Of a stretch of 64,000 nucleotides of DNA, positions 1-10,389 are shown in pieces (position 1 is the first letter of the stretch; each line of letters starts with the position of its first letter). The stretch is from Takakia lepidozioides. Its lineage: Eukaryota; Streptophyta; Takakiopsida; Takakiales; Takakiaceae. The stretch is taken from the NCBI GenBank assembly GCA_030704615.1, contig CM060731.1, forward strand, positions 94,344,756 to 94,408,755. The letters are read 5' to 3'. A program made the position numbers and the translations under genes. The notes beneath the pieces are model-generated. The model did not search any database. It was not told where the DNA came from and saw only the letters and a list, made by a program, of their open reading frames with translations.

Positions 1-333
1 TGGAGCTAAACCTTCACAAATGTGCGGTGACCGCAGCCACATACCACAGTAAGTTCACAGAATCCACGATAGCCTCCCATTGCAAACTTCACATACATTA
101 CCAACAAACACCTCCGCTCCCTATTTTGTCATCCGACTGCCTCATGTACCCTTGAGTGCGACCTCCCATGCTCACTCTTCCCACATAACCAGCAAGATCT
201 CCTCCCAGAATTCAGAACAGCACCAGCTATCTCAATACTCCAACAACTCAGAGCCTCACACAACACACATGTAGATCCTCCTCCGGGCATCCCCCTCTCT
301 CCTCCCCCCTCTCTCCTTCCCAATCCCGTAACT
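1..333. other. No gene recognised; CT-rich leader of the retroelement region
   Basis: No reading frame here shows a recognisable domain. The stretch is rich in C and T on the plus strand, like the coding region that follows. A stop at about 331 precedes the open frame that contains the chromodomain. It is probably an upstream part of the same decayed retroelement; the 5' end of that element would lie outside the window. Confidence 0.4.
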
Positions 334-1035
334 AATCATTGTCAACTTACTCCCCCTAACTCCCTAACTCCCACCTCCCTCCCGCCTAACCCATATTTAG
401 TCAACCCTGACCATCCCGAGGCCTTTGTTATTGGGGCTATCCTAGGCATCAAAACACAAACCTCCCTCGACGCCTTTGGCGCCACATGTGTCGATACATA
501 CTACCTATGTAAATGGGCAGGTTTCCCAGTAGAAGACAACACTTGGCAAATAGAAGAAGACCTCTTCGGGAACCATGAAGACTGCGACCCTGCACACAAC
601 CGTACCCTCCTCACCAAATTCCATAAATCAACTAACACCCAATACTTGGCACACACCCACAAACACCATATCTCCCAAACCCAACCGATGGACGCCCGAT
701 ACATCCGCAACCCATTAGTCGCCCCAAATATTCATATAACAATCACTGAATGTAACCCCGACAAAGATATTAGCCAAGTCTTCCCCATCATATGCCCCAG
801 CCGTACAGTATCCAATATTTACACAGTCAATGGTCGCTTTCTCGGGTCTATCTCTCATGTCAGGATTGCCTGGCTCTGGGACAGATATACTGCCTCCCTC
901 ACTCACACTAGCCAGCTACAACCCCCAAGGCAAGACTTCGCCACTGAAGTCTGTCGGCTTGTCGACAGATATCTAAGTGACACCCCTCCTAAAAACCCCC
1001 ACCCTCAACAAACTAGCTCAAGCCTATATACATAG
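334..1035 (+). pseudogene. Chromodomain-containing fragment of the retroelement
   Basis: The open frame has no obvious start codon and ends at a TAG at 1033. Residues encoded at about 490-580 contain YYLCKWAGFPVEDNTWQIEE, the typical chromodomain core: an aromatic cage strand, then KW.G.....TWE-like residues. Chromodomains read methylated histone tails and can steer integration into heterochromatin. The following residues (about 646-960) have no recognised domain. The frame is broken relative to the next segment, which starts in another frame at 977. Confidence 0.6.
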
Positions 1036-1369
1036 CACCATCCCATCAAACATCCTCAAGTTTCTCATTACCTCATTTCAGATTACCCACTCCTATTACT
1101 CAAGTCCACTCACGTGTCCCATTGAGCTCGATTCCTATGACAGCCTGCACCATTGCGACTGTGTATTCGGAGCCTTAGGCTCCGCAACCCAACATACCTG
1201 GTCGGGCAGCGGCCTTGCCCACCCGCCACCCGGGCCCCTCACACATGAGGCTCTTCAATGGGCGCACCTTGCCGCCCACTCCTCCCCCTCCTCCTCCACT
1301 ATCCTCATTCTCACACAGCAAAGGTCACCTGACCAACAACACCCCCTTCTACAACTCCCCAGGGGGTAA
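977..1369 (+). pseudogene. Uncharacterised retroelement domain with HPPPG motif
   Basis: The frame overlaps the end of the chromodomain frame by a shift of register. It encodes a compact block with CDCVFGALG, a WSGSGLAHPPPG motif and then a hydrophobic strand STILIL. A W..G...-PP- motif followed by a helix with WA..A and a hydrophobic strand is reminiscent of the NPP(Y/W) region of N6-adenine methyltransferases, with His in place of Asn. This is a weak resemblance only. I do not recognise the domain with confidence. Confidence 0.3.
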
Positions 1370-1472
1370 CACCATTAGCTGCCATTGAACCCAACCAACT
1401 TCGCTATACACGCAACCTACCTTTTCCCAAATACCTCTGCCACAAGGAACCCATCTCTAACCCTACTTCTAC

Positions 1473-2528
1473 TTGTCCAAAATACCCCCCATACCGCCAG
1501 ACTTTCCCACTCGCCTCAAACATCTTCTATCCGACACCCATGGCATGGTACTCACCACTTATTCACCCCCGCCAGCACACAGCCCTCTCGCCAGACCACC
1601 CCCTAGGCCAAAAACTAACAAAGCATGGGACAAGACACCACCCCGGCCCATTACCCTCCATAATGTAACCTCCCACGATGCCCCTCCGGTTTATCTGGGG
1701 CCTACCTCCCCCAAATATCCCCCACTCCACTCACACTACACAGACGGCTCCCAATCTGGCTCCCATGCCGGATATGGCGTCTACCATGCCACCACTAACC
1801 ATGGGACTGCCCATCGACTTCCAGGCCCCGCAACCATACTCCGTGCCGAACTTATGGCTATTTTTGAAGCTCTATCACAATTAGCCTCGTTCCCGCCACC
1901 ATACTACATCTTCACGGATAGCCTCAACTCACTCTTTATACTTCGTAACCACATTGCCTGCCCTTCCTCCCACCACCACCACCCCGATCAAAACCTTATC
2001 TATGCTATTATCAACCTTGCCATCTCCATTGATAAACCCATTCATTTTCTCAAAGTTCGTTCACATACTGGTATTAATAGCAACGAGGAGGCAGACCTCC
2101 TTGCCCAGCTGGGGGCCTCCAAACCCCCAGTAGAACCGTCGGCCGACCCCATCCACATTGCTCATGCCCACCCTTTTTGGCTGATTCACCTAGTACCTGA
2201 CCCCCTAGAACCCTGTCCAATTCGTAACCTCCTTACCACCTTGACTAAAGAAGCCAACAAACAAGCCTTAGCCTCTCTTAGCCACACCAAACTACATATC
2301 CAAAAATGGACCCTCTCCACTGTCCTTCACCATAAATTATCAAACCACTTTTGGAATACTAAAGCTGCATCTGACGCACAAATACGACAAACACTTAAAA
2401 TTCAGATACGCCCAGTACATGTGCCATCAACGCAAACACACCTTCTGGCTTACCCTATTCCCATCCCCGCACTGCCCACTCTGCTCCCACATCCACGCCA
2501 CACGCGATACCTGGCCCCATCTTCTTAG
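1473..2528 (+). pseudogene. RNase H domain of the retroelement
   Basis: The frame encodes a type I RNase H fold. The four expected acidic positions can be read in order: HYTDGS, AELMAI, FTDSLNSL and HTGINSNEEAD, at about 1735-2095. RNase H removes the RNA strand after first-strand synthesis in retroelement replication. The region upstream (1473-1700) is proline-rich and not recognisable. The frame runs out of register at about 2420-2530, where the C-terminal domain continues in another frame. No intact reverse transcriptase precedes it. Confidence 0.7.
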
Positions 2529-3141
2529 CGAATGTCCCCACCCCGTCATTCACGGACTTCGTATTGCTAGACATAACCATGCCGTATGGCATATCCATAA
2601 ACTCTTATTACAATGCAATGAAACTAAGTGGTTTACACTCATCAATGCTGGCACCTACCAAGGCCGGCCTCCGGACCATACGATACCTACATGGCTACTT
2701 CCTTGTCGATGCCAACCTCACACGTCATGCACATGTCCCGCGAGACTATGCCCGGACATCCTCCTAGTCCAGGGCCTCCCCATTAACGCTACCCCACCGT
2801 CTGTACCATCCCCAACCATCACCATACATTTCATAGAATTTACTTTCTGCCATGACCGCTTCCCCAGCTCATCCATCCTCGAAAAACGCCAAAAATATGC
2901 ACCACTCATCCTTGCTATCCGACGGCGGGGATGGGCCACAAGCCCACTTACTGTCATCACTGCGGGCACCAGAGGGGGCATCCATAATGATAGCATCTCT
3001 GCCCTTCAAAAAAATTTCCAAATCCCTTTCATTTCCATCCACAAATGCTTCAAAGCCATACACCTCACCACACTTCGATCTCTCACTGCTATCATCACCA
3101 ACAAACCCCAGCTCGAATCTAGCCCTCCTCCCCTCCCATAG
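2419..3141 (+). pseudogene. C-terminal Cys/His and nuclease-like domain of the retroelement
   Basis: The frame opens with a zinc-binding pattern: C-P-L-C at about 2475, then H..SEC and H residues, as found after the RT/RNase H of many non-LTR elements. Further on (about 2745-3020) come a PD (PDILLVQG), an acidic strand (HFIEFTF) and a basic stretch (EKRQKY), then a strongly patterned GW..SPLTVITAG.RGGIH block. This could be a restriction-like PD-(D/E)xK endonuclease with a diverged active site (Thr where Lys is expected). The nuclease assignment is an inference from pattern, not from alignment. Confidence 0.45.
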
Positions 3142-3373
3142 GTGCCCAGGGCGCCTCTGGGTACTTGTCGGTATCCATGGGGTACCCCATGGGCCCCACG
3201 GGTACCACCTGGTACCCCTTGCGCCACAGGTACTACTCCCTTTGCTTGTCCAGTGGTGTCCTTTGGACACCGGTTCTCACATAGGGCCCACCCCTGAAAA
3301 GGGGCAGTAGCCGCAAGACGAAGTGGCTCTTAGTTACGCCGGCTTAGGCCGGAGTCTCCTTCTTCTTCTTCTA
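3142..3373 (+). repeat. 3' non-coding tail of the non-LTR element
   Basis: GC-rich non-coding sequence with clustered GGTACC-type short palindromes at about 3170-3225, ending in TTCTTCTTCTTCT at about 3358-3370. Microsatellite-like 3' tails are usual for several non-LTR clades. The base just after it begins the segment duplicated in inverted form near 47156, which fixes the 3' boundary. Confidence 0.5.
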
Positions 3374-4294
3374 AGACAATACCTCAAAACCGTCCCATAC
3401 TTTGTACAAACTCATGAGTCCGTAACGACCATGCTTGGAACTTTTAAAAAAAAAATGTCGCATATGGTTCTCTTGCACCTAACTTGCTATTCTCCAGATT
3501 ATACATAATACAATCCTAGCTTGCATGATGTCTTCACATCTTTCCTAGGCTATACAAGCTCCATTCAAAAGACATAGGACAAAAACCTGTTCAGAATCAC
3601 CCTTCTGGTATTTGGCCTCAACATACTTCTGCATACACCCACAGTGAGCATATCAGTGATCATTTGCCTCCGAGAGCACATCTGTTTAGGCATACTGCAG
3701 GTCCGTTGATGAGCATATGTTATGCTCCCACATTTGGCATGCATGTTTAATGTTAAAGATGATACCCCCTTCCACCAGTATAAAGTCCAACAAACTATGA
3801 TTCAACCCTACCATTTTGCATGATTCAAATCTTCCATACAAACCTCCGCACATAAAAATGAGAAGTCTCCTTCAGAGGACATGCTTCTTGCTACATTTTG
3901 AGAAGGAAATCACCGTATGTGACATGGGAATGAACTGTATCAACCTGTTGTGTCCCTACCTGGAACTCCATAGCATACATGGACTTAGGACTATAACCAG
4001 ACTTTGCTCTCACAGCAGCTACCTGTGTTTCCACCCACAGACAATTAGACAAACAAAATTAGTCCATTATAAAGGGATTAGAAAACTGAAGTAAAAAGGA
4101 CCATGCTTAGCAATGTTATTAGGCCTACCTGACTATACGCATCTGTCATATGGGATGACAACTCAAGCTCCAACCATGCCAAAACTTTAGAATCCATTTA
4201 GCTTTTCACCCATGACATGCATATCCTGCAATCATCGAGTTCCATGACACCCCATCATCTCGTTAGCCATATTCTCAAACACCCCTTTGCATCC

Positions 4295-4690
4295 TCAATG
4301 CTCCCATGTTTGGCACACATTTTCATCAGTACAAAATGACATGTGGAATGATTCCAACTTTGACGATGTCACCATGGAGCTCTTTTCTTTTTCCCAGGTA
4401 TGCCAAGCTTGCACATGCATTGCAAGAGAGAGACATAAGAACTGCTGAACTGCCTCCTTCTTCCAAAATAACATCAGGTACAATTCCAGCTTTGATGATG
4501 TCACCATAGACCTCTTGCCATTTTGTAGGGCTGCCAGGCTTGTCCACACATTTGCAGAAATGCAAATGAATGTAATGTGGTTGGGCTTCACCCCTTCTTG
4601 CAACATTTGCTCATAGATCCAACCCCCATGCCGCCCATATCCTGCAATCATGGCACTCCCAGCTATTGATCCACAGGGAATCACATGTAA
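4295..4690 (-). pseudogene. PPR protein fragment
   Basis: Read on the minus strand this encodes degenerate pentatricopeptide repeats: SAMIAGYGRHGGWIYEQMLQ, then EGVKPNHITFI, then (after a frameshift near 4560) KWQEVYGDIIKAGIVPDVIL and a further ELHGDIVKVGIIPHVIL. PPR proteins bind organellar RNA. Two frames must be joined to follow the repeats and there is no start codon or transit peptide, so it is a pseudogene. The inverted partner at 45846-46204 carries the same repeats with about the same damage, so the decay predates or accompanied the duplication. Confidence 0.75.
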
Positions 4691-4828
4691 TCTTGTGCAA
4701 GTTAGATCTGGCCCTCTTGGATGAATCTGGACCCACGCTCTATCCCTGCTCCTTCAACTATCCATGGCTCTGCACAAATCATGCATTCATCCTTGTCTTA
4801 GCAGCTGACAATGACAGCCTACATTTGT

Positions 4829-5236
4829 GAGCGCCTCCGCCTCCTTGAGTGCCCAAGGCACTCAAGGGTGCTTCAGCCCCCGTACCTATTGTTGCCACTG
4901 CCCCCACCACAGAGGCAACCCCTCTTGTGTCCCGACCCCCTACCCTCAAGGCAAAGGGTCGCGACATCGTCATTCGCGAAGACAGCCAAGATATAATCGG
5001 CACAAACTGGCTCCATTGCAAAAGTAGTTCTACTATTTCATGAGTGCCCTTGAAGTAAATCGGCGCCGAATTCTATTTCGATTAACATTTGTAATATGCC
5101 TGAAGGAACTCCACAGTACGTTACCACACTGTCTTTGAGGCAAATCGGCGCCGATTTCAAGGGAGCCAGGGCGAGAACAGGATGTGCCCAAAATATGATC
5201 TGTCGCAAAACTAGAGGAAAATATTATTGTAATTCT
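4829..5236 (-). mobile_element. Insertion containing a partial chromovirus LTR
   Basis: This segment interrupts text that is continuous in the two related copies at about 9255 and 45705. Its first 142 bases (4829-4970) are the reverse complement of the first part of the LTR found at 23589-23728, ending exactly at the LTR terminus TGTCGCG. The remaining part (4971-5236) holds two palindromes with the core ATCGGCGCCGA at about 5058 and 5143. TTGT occurs at both edges and could be a short target duplication. Confidence 0.55.
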
Positions 5237-5689
5237 ATGAAACACCCAACTCAGCTTATCACACTCATTCCTATGCTGAATTGTGTCTGCTACTCTCTGT
5301 AATTAAATAGGCATTCACCCTTTTTGCCTCGGTTATCCCACCATTAACTGGGGTCACAAAAAGTACTTATTCCACAGCTTCTCATCATCTCTGTTACTTG
5401 TTTGTGGATACTTTCCTGTTGTCACTTTGGCAGTATCATGTCAAAGTCACTCCAAACTATCAAAAGTTCACTCAACTAGCCAACTTGCAAGATTGAACAT
5501 GGAAGAAGAAGAAGGATCCTGATAAGAGGAAAAAACAGGGTGAAATATGTTGAAGAAGGTGCCTTCATTAGCAGTGTCTGATTTTATCAATTGTGGCGCC
5601 GCTACTGCTGTGGCTTCCAGTTGACCATCTACCCATGCAGGTTTTTTGTAGCTATCCTTCCACAGGGAGTCATAGGTGATCTGAAGCTT

Positions 5690-5815
5690 AAAATCCGGCC
5701 CTCTTGGATGAATCTGGACCCACACTCCATCCCTGCTCCTTCAGCTATCCATGCCTCTGCACAAATCATGCATACATCCTTGCCTTGTTGCTAGCAACTG
5801 ACAATGATAGCCTAG
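5690..5815. repeat. Copy of a ~130-bp interspersed module linked to the PPR fragments
   Basis: The text CTCTTGGATGAATCTGGACC, followed by a block with CTGCTCCTTCAGCTATCCATG and ending GACAATGATAGCCTAGAATT, recurs with few changes at about 4705-4828, 9150-9255, 9700-9825, 10960-11100, and in reverse orientation at about 44960-45075 and 45710-45830. It is not clearly coding in any frame. It sits just 3' (in gene orientation, 5') of PPR fragments and may be an untranslated or intronic part of the ancestral gene. Confidence 0.6.
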
Positions 5816-5835
5816 AATTCATGCAGCAAACACGA

Positions 5836-6195
5836 CACCACATCTCGTTCAGCCATACTGTTGAACACTCCCTTTGCATCCTCGATGCTCCCACATTTGA
5901 CATACATGTCCACCGGGGCAATGTTCAGGATCACATCTGGTACAATTCCAGCTTTGACGAGGTCGCCATGTACCTCTTTGCCCTTTTTCAGGGCTGCCAG
6001 GCTTGCACGTGCGCACTGCAAACGTACACAAACGTGATGTTGTTGGGCTTCACCCCTTCCACCATCATTTGCTCATAGGTTTCCAAAGCCTCCATCCCGC
6101 GCCCTTGCTGTGCATACCCTGCAAGTATCGCGTTCCACGACACCACATTTCGTTCAGCCATATTGTTGAACACTCCCTTTGCATCCTCGATCACT
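5836..6195 (-). pseudogene. PPR protein fragment, second copy
   Basis: On the minus strand the repeats are much clearer than in the first copy: IEDAKGVFNNMAERNVVSWN, then AILAGYAQQGRGMEALETYE with EGVKPNNITFV, then in a shifted frame KGKEVHGDLVKAGIVPDVIL and DMYVKCGSIEDAKGVFNSMA. These are PLS-type P, L and S motifs. The frame breaks near 6020 and ends in a stop at about 5812. No C-terminal E or DYW domain is visible. It is a fragment without a start codon. Confidence 0.75.
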
Positions 6196-6513
6196 GAAGT
6201 AGGCATCAAACACACCAAACCCGGCTTGGATGCGATGAAGGGAAAACAAATGGTGACAAATAGAAGTCGAGTTAGTATTGTAAACTCAAAATTAGTGGTG
6301 TACGAGCAAAATTGGAGGTGTACAAGAGGGTGTATGAGCATCCGATGGATGGGGTTGAGGTGCCCACTATCATCTGTTAATTTCATCACGTTTTCATCGC
6401 AACATGTCATGTCCGCGCGCCGTGGTGTAACGCGCCAGCAGTCAAAATTTAGTCATTTTCAGGAGTGTCAGTGGTACACATTAGCATGCTTTCACCCGGC
6501 TGACCCTTCAGAG

Positions 6514-6645
6514 ATTAAGGTAATGAGAGACCCAGAAATGAGAGAAGGTCATTGAAAGAACACACACAAATTGCGTGCGTTGACGCACGTAATTTCTGGG
6601 GGTTGTCTCAATGGCCTTCTCTCATTTATGGGTCTCTCATCTTAG
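6514..6645. repeat. Foldback: nested inverted repeat
   Basis: Arms at about 6514-6556 and 6607-6645 are reverse complements with a few mismatches (outer text AATGAGAGACCC against GGGTCTCTCAT). Inside lies a second palindrome at 6568-6595: AAATTGCGTGCG-TTGA-CGCACGTAATTT with one mismatch. The inner core GTGCG....CGCAC resembles the palindrome cores of the arrays at 42.6-43.5 and 56.3-58.5 kb. Confidence 0.7.
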
Positions 6646-6790
6646 GAACTGGGTAGAAATGTGAACGTGCCTCCTCCATTGTAAGAGATGAAAAGAGAGG
6701 AGAGGCTCACCTACATGTTTTGAGGTTGTGCAATGCCTGCATCACTCAGGTCTTCCTCTGAATGTTCAAGCAAAAAAGAGAAGAAAAGAG

Positions 6791-6832
6791 GGCATGAAAA
6801 TTGCGTGCGTCACCGCACTCAATTTTCATGCC
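6791..6832. repeat. 42-bp palindrome in a putative intron
   Basis: GGCATGAAAATTG and CAATTTTCATGCC are perfect 13-nt arms around a centre with GTGCG and CGCAC. Its centre lies 230 bp from the centre of the palindrome at 6568-6595, twice 115, close to the 116-bp spacing of the large array at 56.3-58.5 kb. It lies just downstream of the donor site of the exon at 6871-7062. Confidence 0.65.
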
Positions 6833-6870
6833 TTGAACACTGCACAAAAGAAGCCAAGGAAGAGAATCAC

Positions 6871-7062
6871 CTTAGGTCCTTTGGGTGCAGCACTCCCAGA
6901 TGCCTTCGATGTAGCCACAATGGCGGCCGTCCTCCCCGTTTGCGTAGCCTTCTTCCCCTTCGGCGTCGCTTCCTTCGCAACAACGTCTGGCTCGTCTATG
7001 TCCATAGTGTCTGAGTCGCCCTCCGACGCAGTTTCGTCCCCACCTTCATCAGGTGCTGGCAT
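6871..7062 (-). CDS. Putative first exon, acidic and Lys-rich N-terminus
   Basis: A minus-strand ATG at 7062 opens 64 codons ending at a plausible donor (AAG|GTGATT). The product begins MPAPDEGG and has an acidic stretch (SEGDSDTMDIDEPD) then a Lys/Ala-rich end (ASGSAAPKGPK). The composition and end resemble exon 1 of the ParB-methyltransferase gene at 55917-56225 (acidic, ending SSGAAKKK before the donor), and both are followed by an intron containing palindromes. A possible short second exon follows at about 6726-6772. The relationship is inferred from composition and layout. Confidence 0.4.
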
Positions 7063-8023
7063 TTTCAATGACGGAGTTTCTCTAATTCATTCATTTTCCT
7101 CCTATAGAACAATTTGAAAATTCACTGTTTTTTAGGGTACTTAAAAGTACATGAAATCTACATAAATGCATATTAATCTATTAGATTTGTCATTTCAGTT
7201 TCTTTAAGAAAAATATTTATTTATAGTGAGTTTTTTTTTTTCATTTTGGTATGTACCATGAAAGAAAAAAGTCCATAACGATAACATTTGTATACTAATG
7301 CATTTGGCCACGACTTTTTCAAAAGTCCAATATTTCCAAATATTTATGAATTGACTGATGATGCTTTAAAGTGGGTAAGTATGTTGCACTATATGAGTCC
7401 CATTTGATCTTTTTCATAGAATATAAAGAGTATGGGTCAATAGAGAGTAAGTATGTACTGCAAAAATGATGCTGTTACAATTTTACTGAGCCACCCTAAC
7501 TTGCTTTCACCCAAAATCGTGGGGCCTCTGGCCACGATGTTAGTACCGTTGGAAAGCCCTCGATGAGTAGGGGTGCACCGACTTGGTTTCACAAAATTTG
7601 GACCTACAAGCTAAGACTTATGGAATTATAAACAATTAATTCAACTTTAAAATTACAAAAACAAGTGTTGGAAGGACACTGGAGGTTGCACTTGGGCTTA
7701 GATAGAGGTCACGATTTTGATAGCGTTGGAAAGCCCTCGATGGGCTTGGGGTGCACCATCTTGGTTTCAGAAAATTTGGACCTATGGGCCGAATTTAGAA
7801 AATATGAACATTTTTGGTCGCTGAAATTCAATTTAGTGAATGACATTGGAGGTCGCACTTGGGCCTCTACATGGGAGACGCACTTGGATACATAGGGGAT
7901 AATTGCGCTTTGAGCTTAGATGGGCCTTAACATAGGAGAGTCACTTGGATACATAGGAATTGGTCTTATATTTCAATTCTTCACACATGGGCCAACGACA
8001 ATATATGAAGCAAGGTAGAAGTT

Positions 8024-8055
<32 letters not shown>

Positions 8056-9140
8056 CGTTGATATTTCCCAAATTGCGGGGCCCCAACCCTGGTGCTTGGT
8101 GCCGTTGGAAAGCCCTTGATGAGAAGGGGTGCACCGGAGAGCAGCTGTGGGGGTAGTCATACACGCTGGCTTTACTGAATGACTGAACGGACAGTGTAGT
8201 CCATGTCAGCGGCTGTGCAAGAGTGGCACGTGCTCGATGCAGGAAATGACACGTGGCAGAGTGTTTAGCTCTCCATGACTGCGAACTATGACTACGGGTG
8301 TGCTAATCCGGTTGCAACACGTGGCGCGTTGCAGTTTTTACACGTGGTCCATCAGCAGATTGACATGTGTCATGATGGGTGTTTTTTTGGGGTGTATTGC
8401 TATTTTTTTACATATTTGTATTTCTGCCACGTGGTGTAGTACTATTGGAGAGTGAAAATAGATGTAGTCATTATTATGACTATGATAGCAGTCATGTACA
8501 TGTCTATTACAACAATGAAATATAATATATAATACAAAGAGAACAAGGCAGCAAGACATAACTGCAACAAGCTGAGCAAAACCAAGAGATTGCATACCAT
8601 CTCTATTTACCAATCTATTTATCATTATCATTTTTGTTGCGATCTAAAAATACATTAAATAGTCGCATGTTCTCATGTGAATTATTTTGTCTAACTATAA
8701 CACTTTGAAAAGTGTTCACCCAGAATCTTCTAACTACTCATGTATTCCATCAATCTGCAACCCATCAAAAACGGCTTGCATGGCTTTAAGAATTACTACA
8801 ACAAGGACATTTGTTTGTTTTCCAAGTTCTTGCATAAGATGCACCAACCAATATTGCATTGTGAGACACTCACTCGCTATACTCCAAAGCGTCCAGGGAA
8901 GGTCACTGAGCAACCTGCCAAGGCGGAAACAATTAAGAGAATTATCTAATACCATATATGAAAAACCAATGCCAGTGTTGTTTATGGTAACTTCTATCCC
9001 ATGTCCTAAACAAACCAAAGCAAAAAGGTTGGTGTGTATTGGCGAAGTCGTCAGATACTTCACAAAGAAACATGCACTAAAAATGAAACCAGGATGATAG
9101 GAAGGTCACTCGTTTATACAAAGACATCTTGCCCATTGCC
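7063..9140. other. AT-rich intergenic DNA with short repeats, no gene seen
   Basis: No credible coding region. At 7535-8140 a motif of about 35 bp (CGTTGGAAAGCCCTCGATGA then GGGGTGCACC) occurs three times, at about 7548, 7725 and 8101, and CACTTGGATACATAGG occurs at about 7881 and 7946. A TTTTG microsatellite occupies about 8025-8060. The segment 8140-8500 is rich in ACGTGGC and GTCAT motifs and interrupts the third copy of the 35-bp motif. From 8500 to 9140 nothing is recognisable. Confidence 0.5.
8140..8480. repeat. Possible short non-autonomous DNA element
   Basis: The segment begins where the GGGGTGCACC repeat is broken off and contains several ACACGTGGC and AGTCAT motifs, as do the segments at 12640-13001 and 47440-47887, which end in TAGTG. 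Exact ends and a target duplication could not be fixed, so this is only a candidate. Confidence 0.25.
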
Positions 9141-9893
9141 CAACCCTGCGTCACCCACACTCTATCTCTATTCCTTCAGCTATCCATGCCTCTGCACAAA
9201 TCAAGCATTCATCCTTGCCTTGCTGCTAGCAGCTGACAATGACAGCCTACATTTGTTCTAGGAAACACCCAACTCAGCGTAGCACACTAGTTCCTATGCT
9301 GAATTGCGTCTGCTACTCTCTGAAATGTAGCAGGCATTCACCTTTCTGCCCCGGTTGACCCATCAGTGACTGGGCTCAGATAAGTATTCATTCCACAGCT
9401 TCTCCTCATCTCTGTTACCTATTTTTTGACACTTTCCTGTTGTCACATTGGCAGTATCATGTCAAAGTCACTCCAAACTAGATTCACTCAACCAGCTAAC
9501 TTGCAGAATTGAACATGTAAATTTAGGGCCATTCTGATAAGAGGGAAAAACAGGGTGAAATGTGTTGAAGAAGATGCCTTCATTAGCAGTGCCTGATTTT
9601 TATCACTTGTGCCGCTGCTCCCAGTTGACCATCTACCCATGCAGGTTTCTTGTAGCTATTGATCCACAGGGAATCACAGGTAATCTTGTGCTTGAAATCT
9701 GGCCTTCTTGGATGAATCTGGACCCACACGAAATCCCTGCTCCTTCAGCTATCCATGCCTCTGCACAAATCATGCATACATCCTCGCCTTGCTGCTAGCA
9801 GCTGACAATGACAGCCTAGAATTGTCAAAGCAAACACTAGCAGGGAAAACAGGGTGAAATATGTTGAAGAAGGTACCTTCATTCTTTTCTCCA

Positions 9894-10389
9894 TCATTTG
9901 CTTTCAGGTGTCCAAAGCCCCATCCCGCGCTCCTGCTCTGCACACCCTTCAAGCATCGCATTCCACGACACCACATCTAGTTCAGCCATAGTGTTGAACA
10001 CTCCATTGGCATCCTCAATGCTCCCACATTTAGCATACATGGCCACCAGAGCCATGTTCAGGATGACATCTGGTACAATTGCAGATTTGATGATGTCACC
10101 AGGGATCTCTTTGCCCTTTTCCAGGGCTGCAAACGCACTGCAAACGCACACAAACGTTATGTCGGCGGCCTTCACCCCTTCCCCCATCATTTTCTCAAAG
10201 GTTGGAGCCTCCATCCCGCACCCCAGCTGTGCATACCCAGCAAGCATCGCACTCCACGACACACACATCTCGTTCAGCCATTGTGTTGAACACTCCCTTT
10301 GCATCCTCAATGCACCCACAATTGGCGTACATGTCCACCAGGGCCGGGGCAGTGTTCAAAGGACATGTGGTAATTTGACAGGCATTCAC
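9894..10389 (-). pseudogene. PPR protein fragment, third copy
   Basis: The minus strand encodes several consecutive repeats: IEDAKGVFNTMAERDV, SAMLAGYAQLGCGMEAPTFE, a repeat with KGKEIPGDIIKSAIVPDVIL, then ALVAMYAKCGSIEDANGVFN and VVSWNAMLEGCAEQERGMG. One register change occurs near 10280. The spacing of about 31-36 residues and the ordering match PLS-class PPR proteins. There is no start codon, transit peptide or C-terminal domain. The flanking text is shared with the copies at 4-6 kb and 45-46 kb. Confidence 0.75.

Larger units (their letters stand above)
334..3373 (+). mobile_element. Decayed non-LTR retrotransposon with chromodomain, RNase H and C-terminal nuclease-like domain
   Basis: Four successive domain-bearing frames lie in the same orientation with frameshifts between them: a chromodomain (about 421-620), an uncharacterised domain (about 1120-1330), an RNase H domain (about 1730-2130) and a Cys/His plus nuclease-like C-terminus (about 2460-3080). 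The element ends in a short non-coding tail closing with a TTC microsatellite at about 3358-3370. No reverse transcriptase is visible between 1369 and 1473, so the core was probably deleted. RNase H with a C-terminal restriction-like endonuclease recalls the RandI/Dualen clade of non-LTR elements; that placement is an inference. The right junction at 3374 opens into DNA that is duplicated, without this element, near 47156. Confidence 0.6.
3374..6195. repeat. Left arm of a large inverted duplication
   Basis: The reverse complement of this segment matches about 44930-47156 along its length. Shared landmarks include the left boundary text (AATACCTCAAAACCGTCCC), the PPR fragment at 4295-4684 against 45846-46204, and the 5' module ending in CATTTGT at 4828 against 45710. 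This arm also contains a roughly 400-bp insertion (4829-5236) that is absent from the other arm and from a third partial copy at 9.1-9.8 kb. Confidence 0.75.

Noticed and set aside
6791-6832. MicroRNA precursor hairpin
   Set aside because: The perfect arms are short (13 nt plus a small core) and the structure fits the wider palindrome family better than a miRNA stem.
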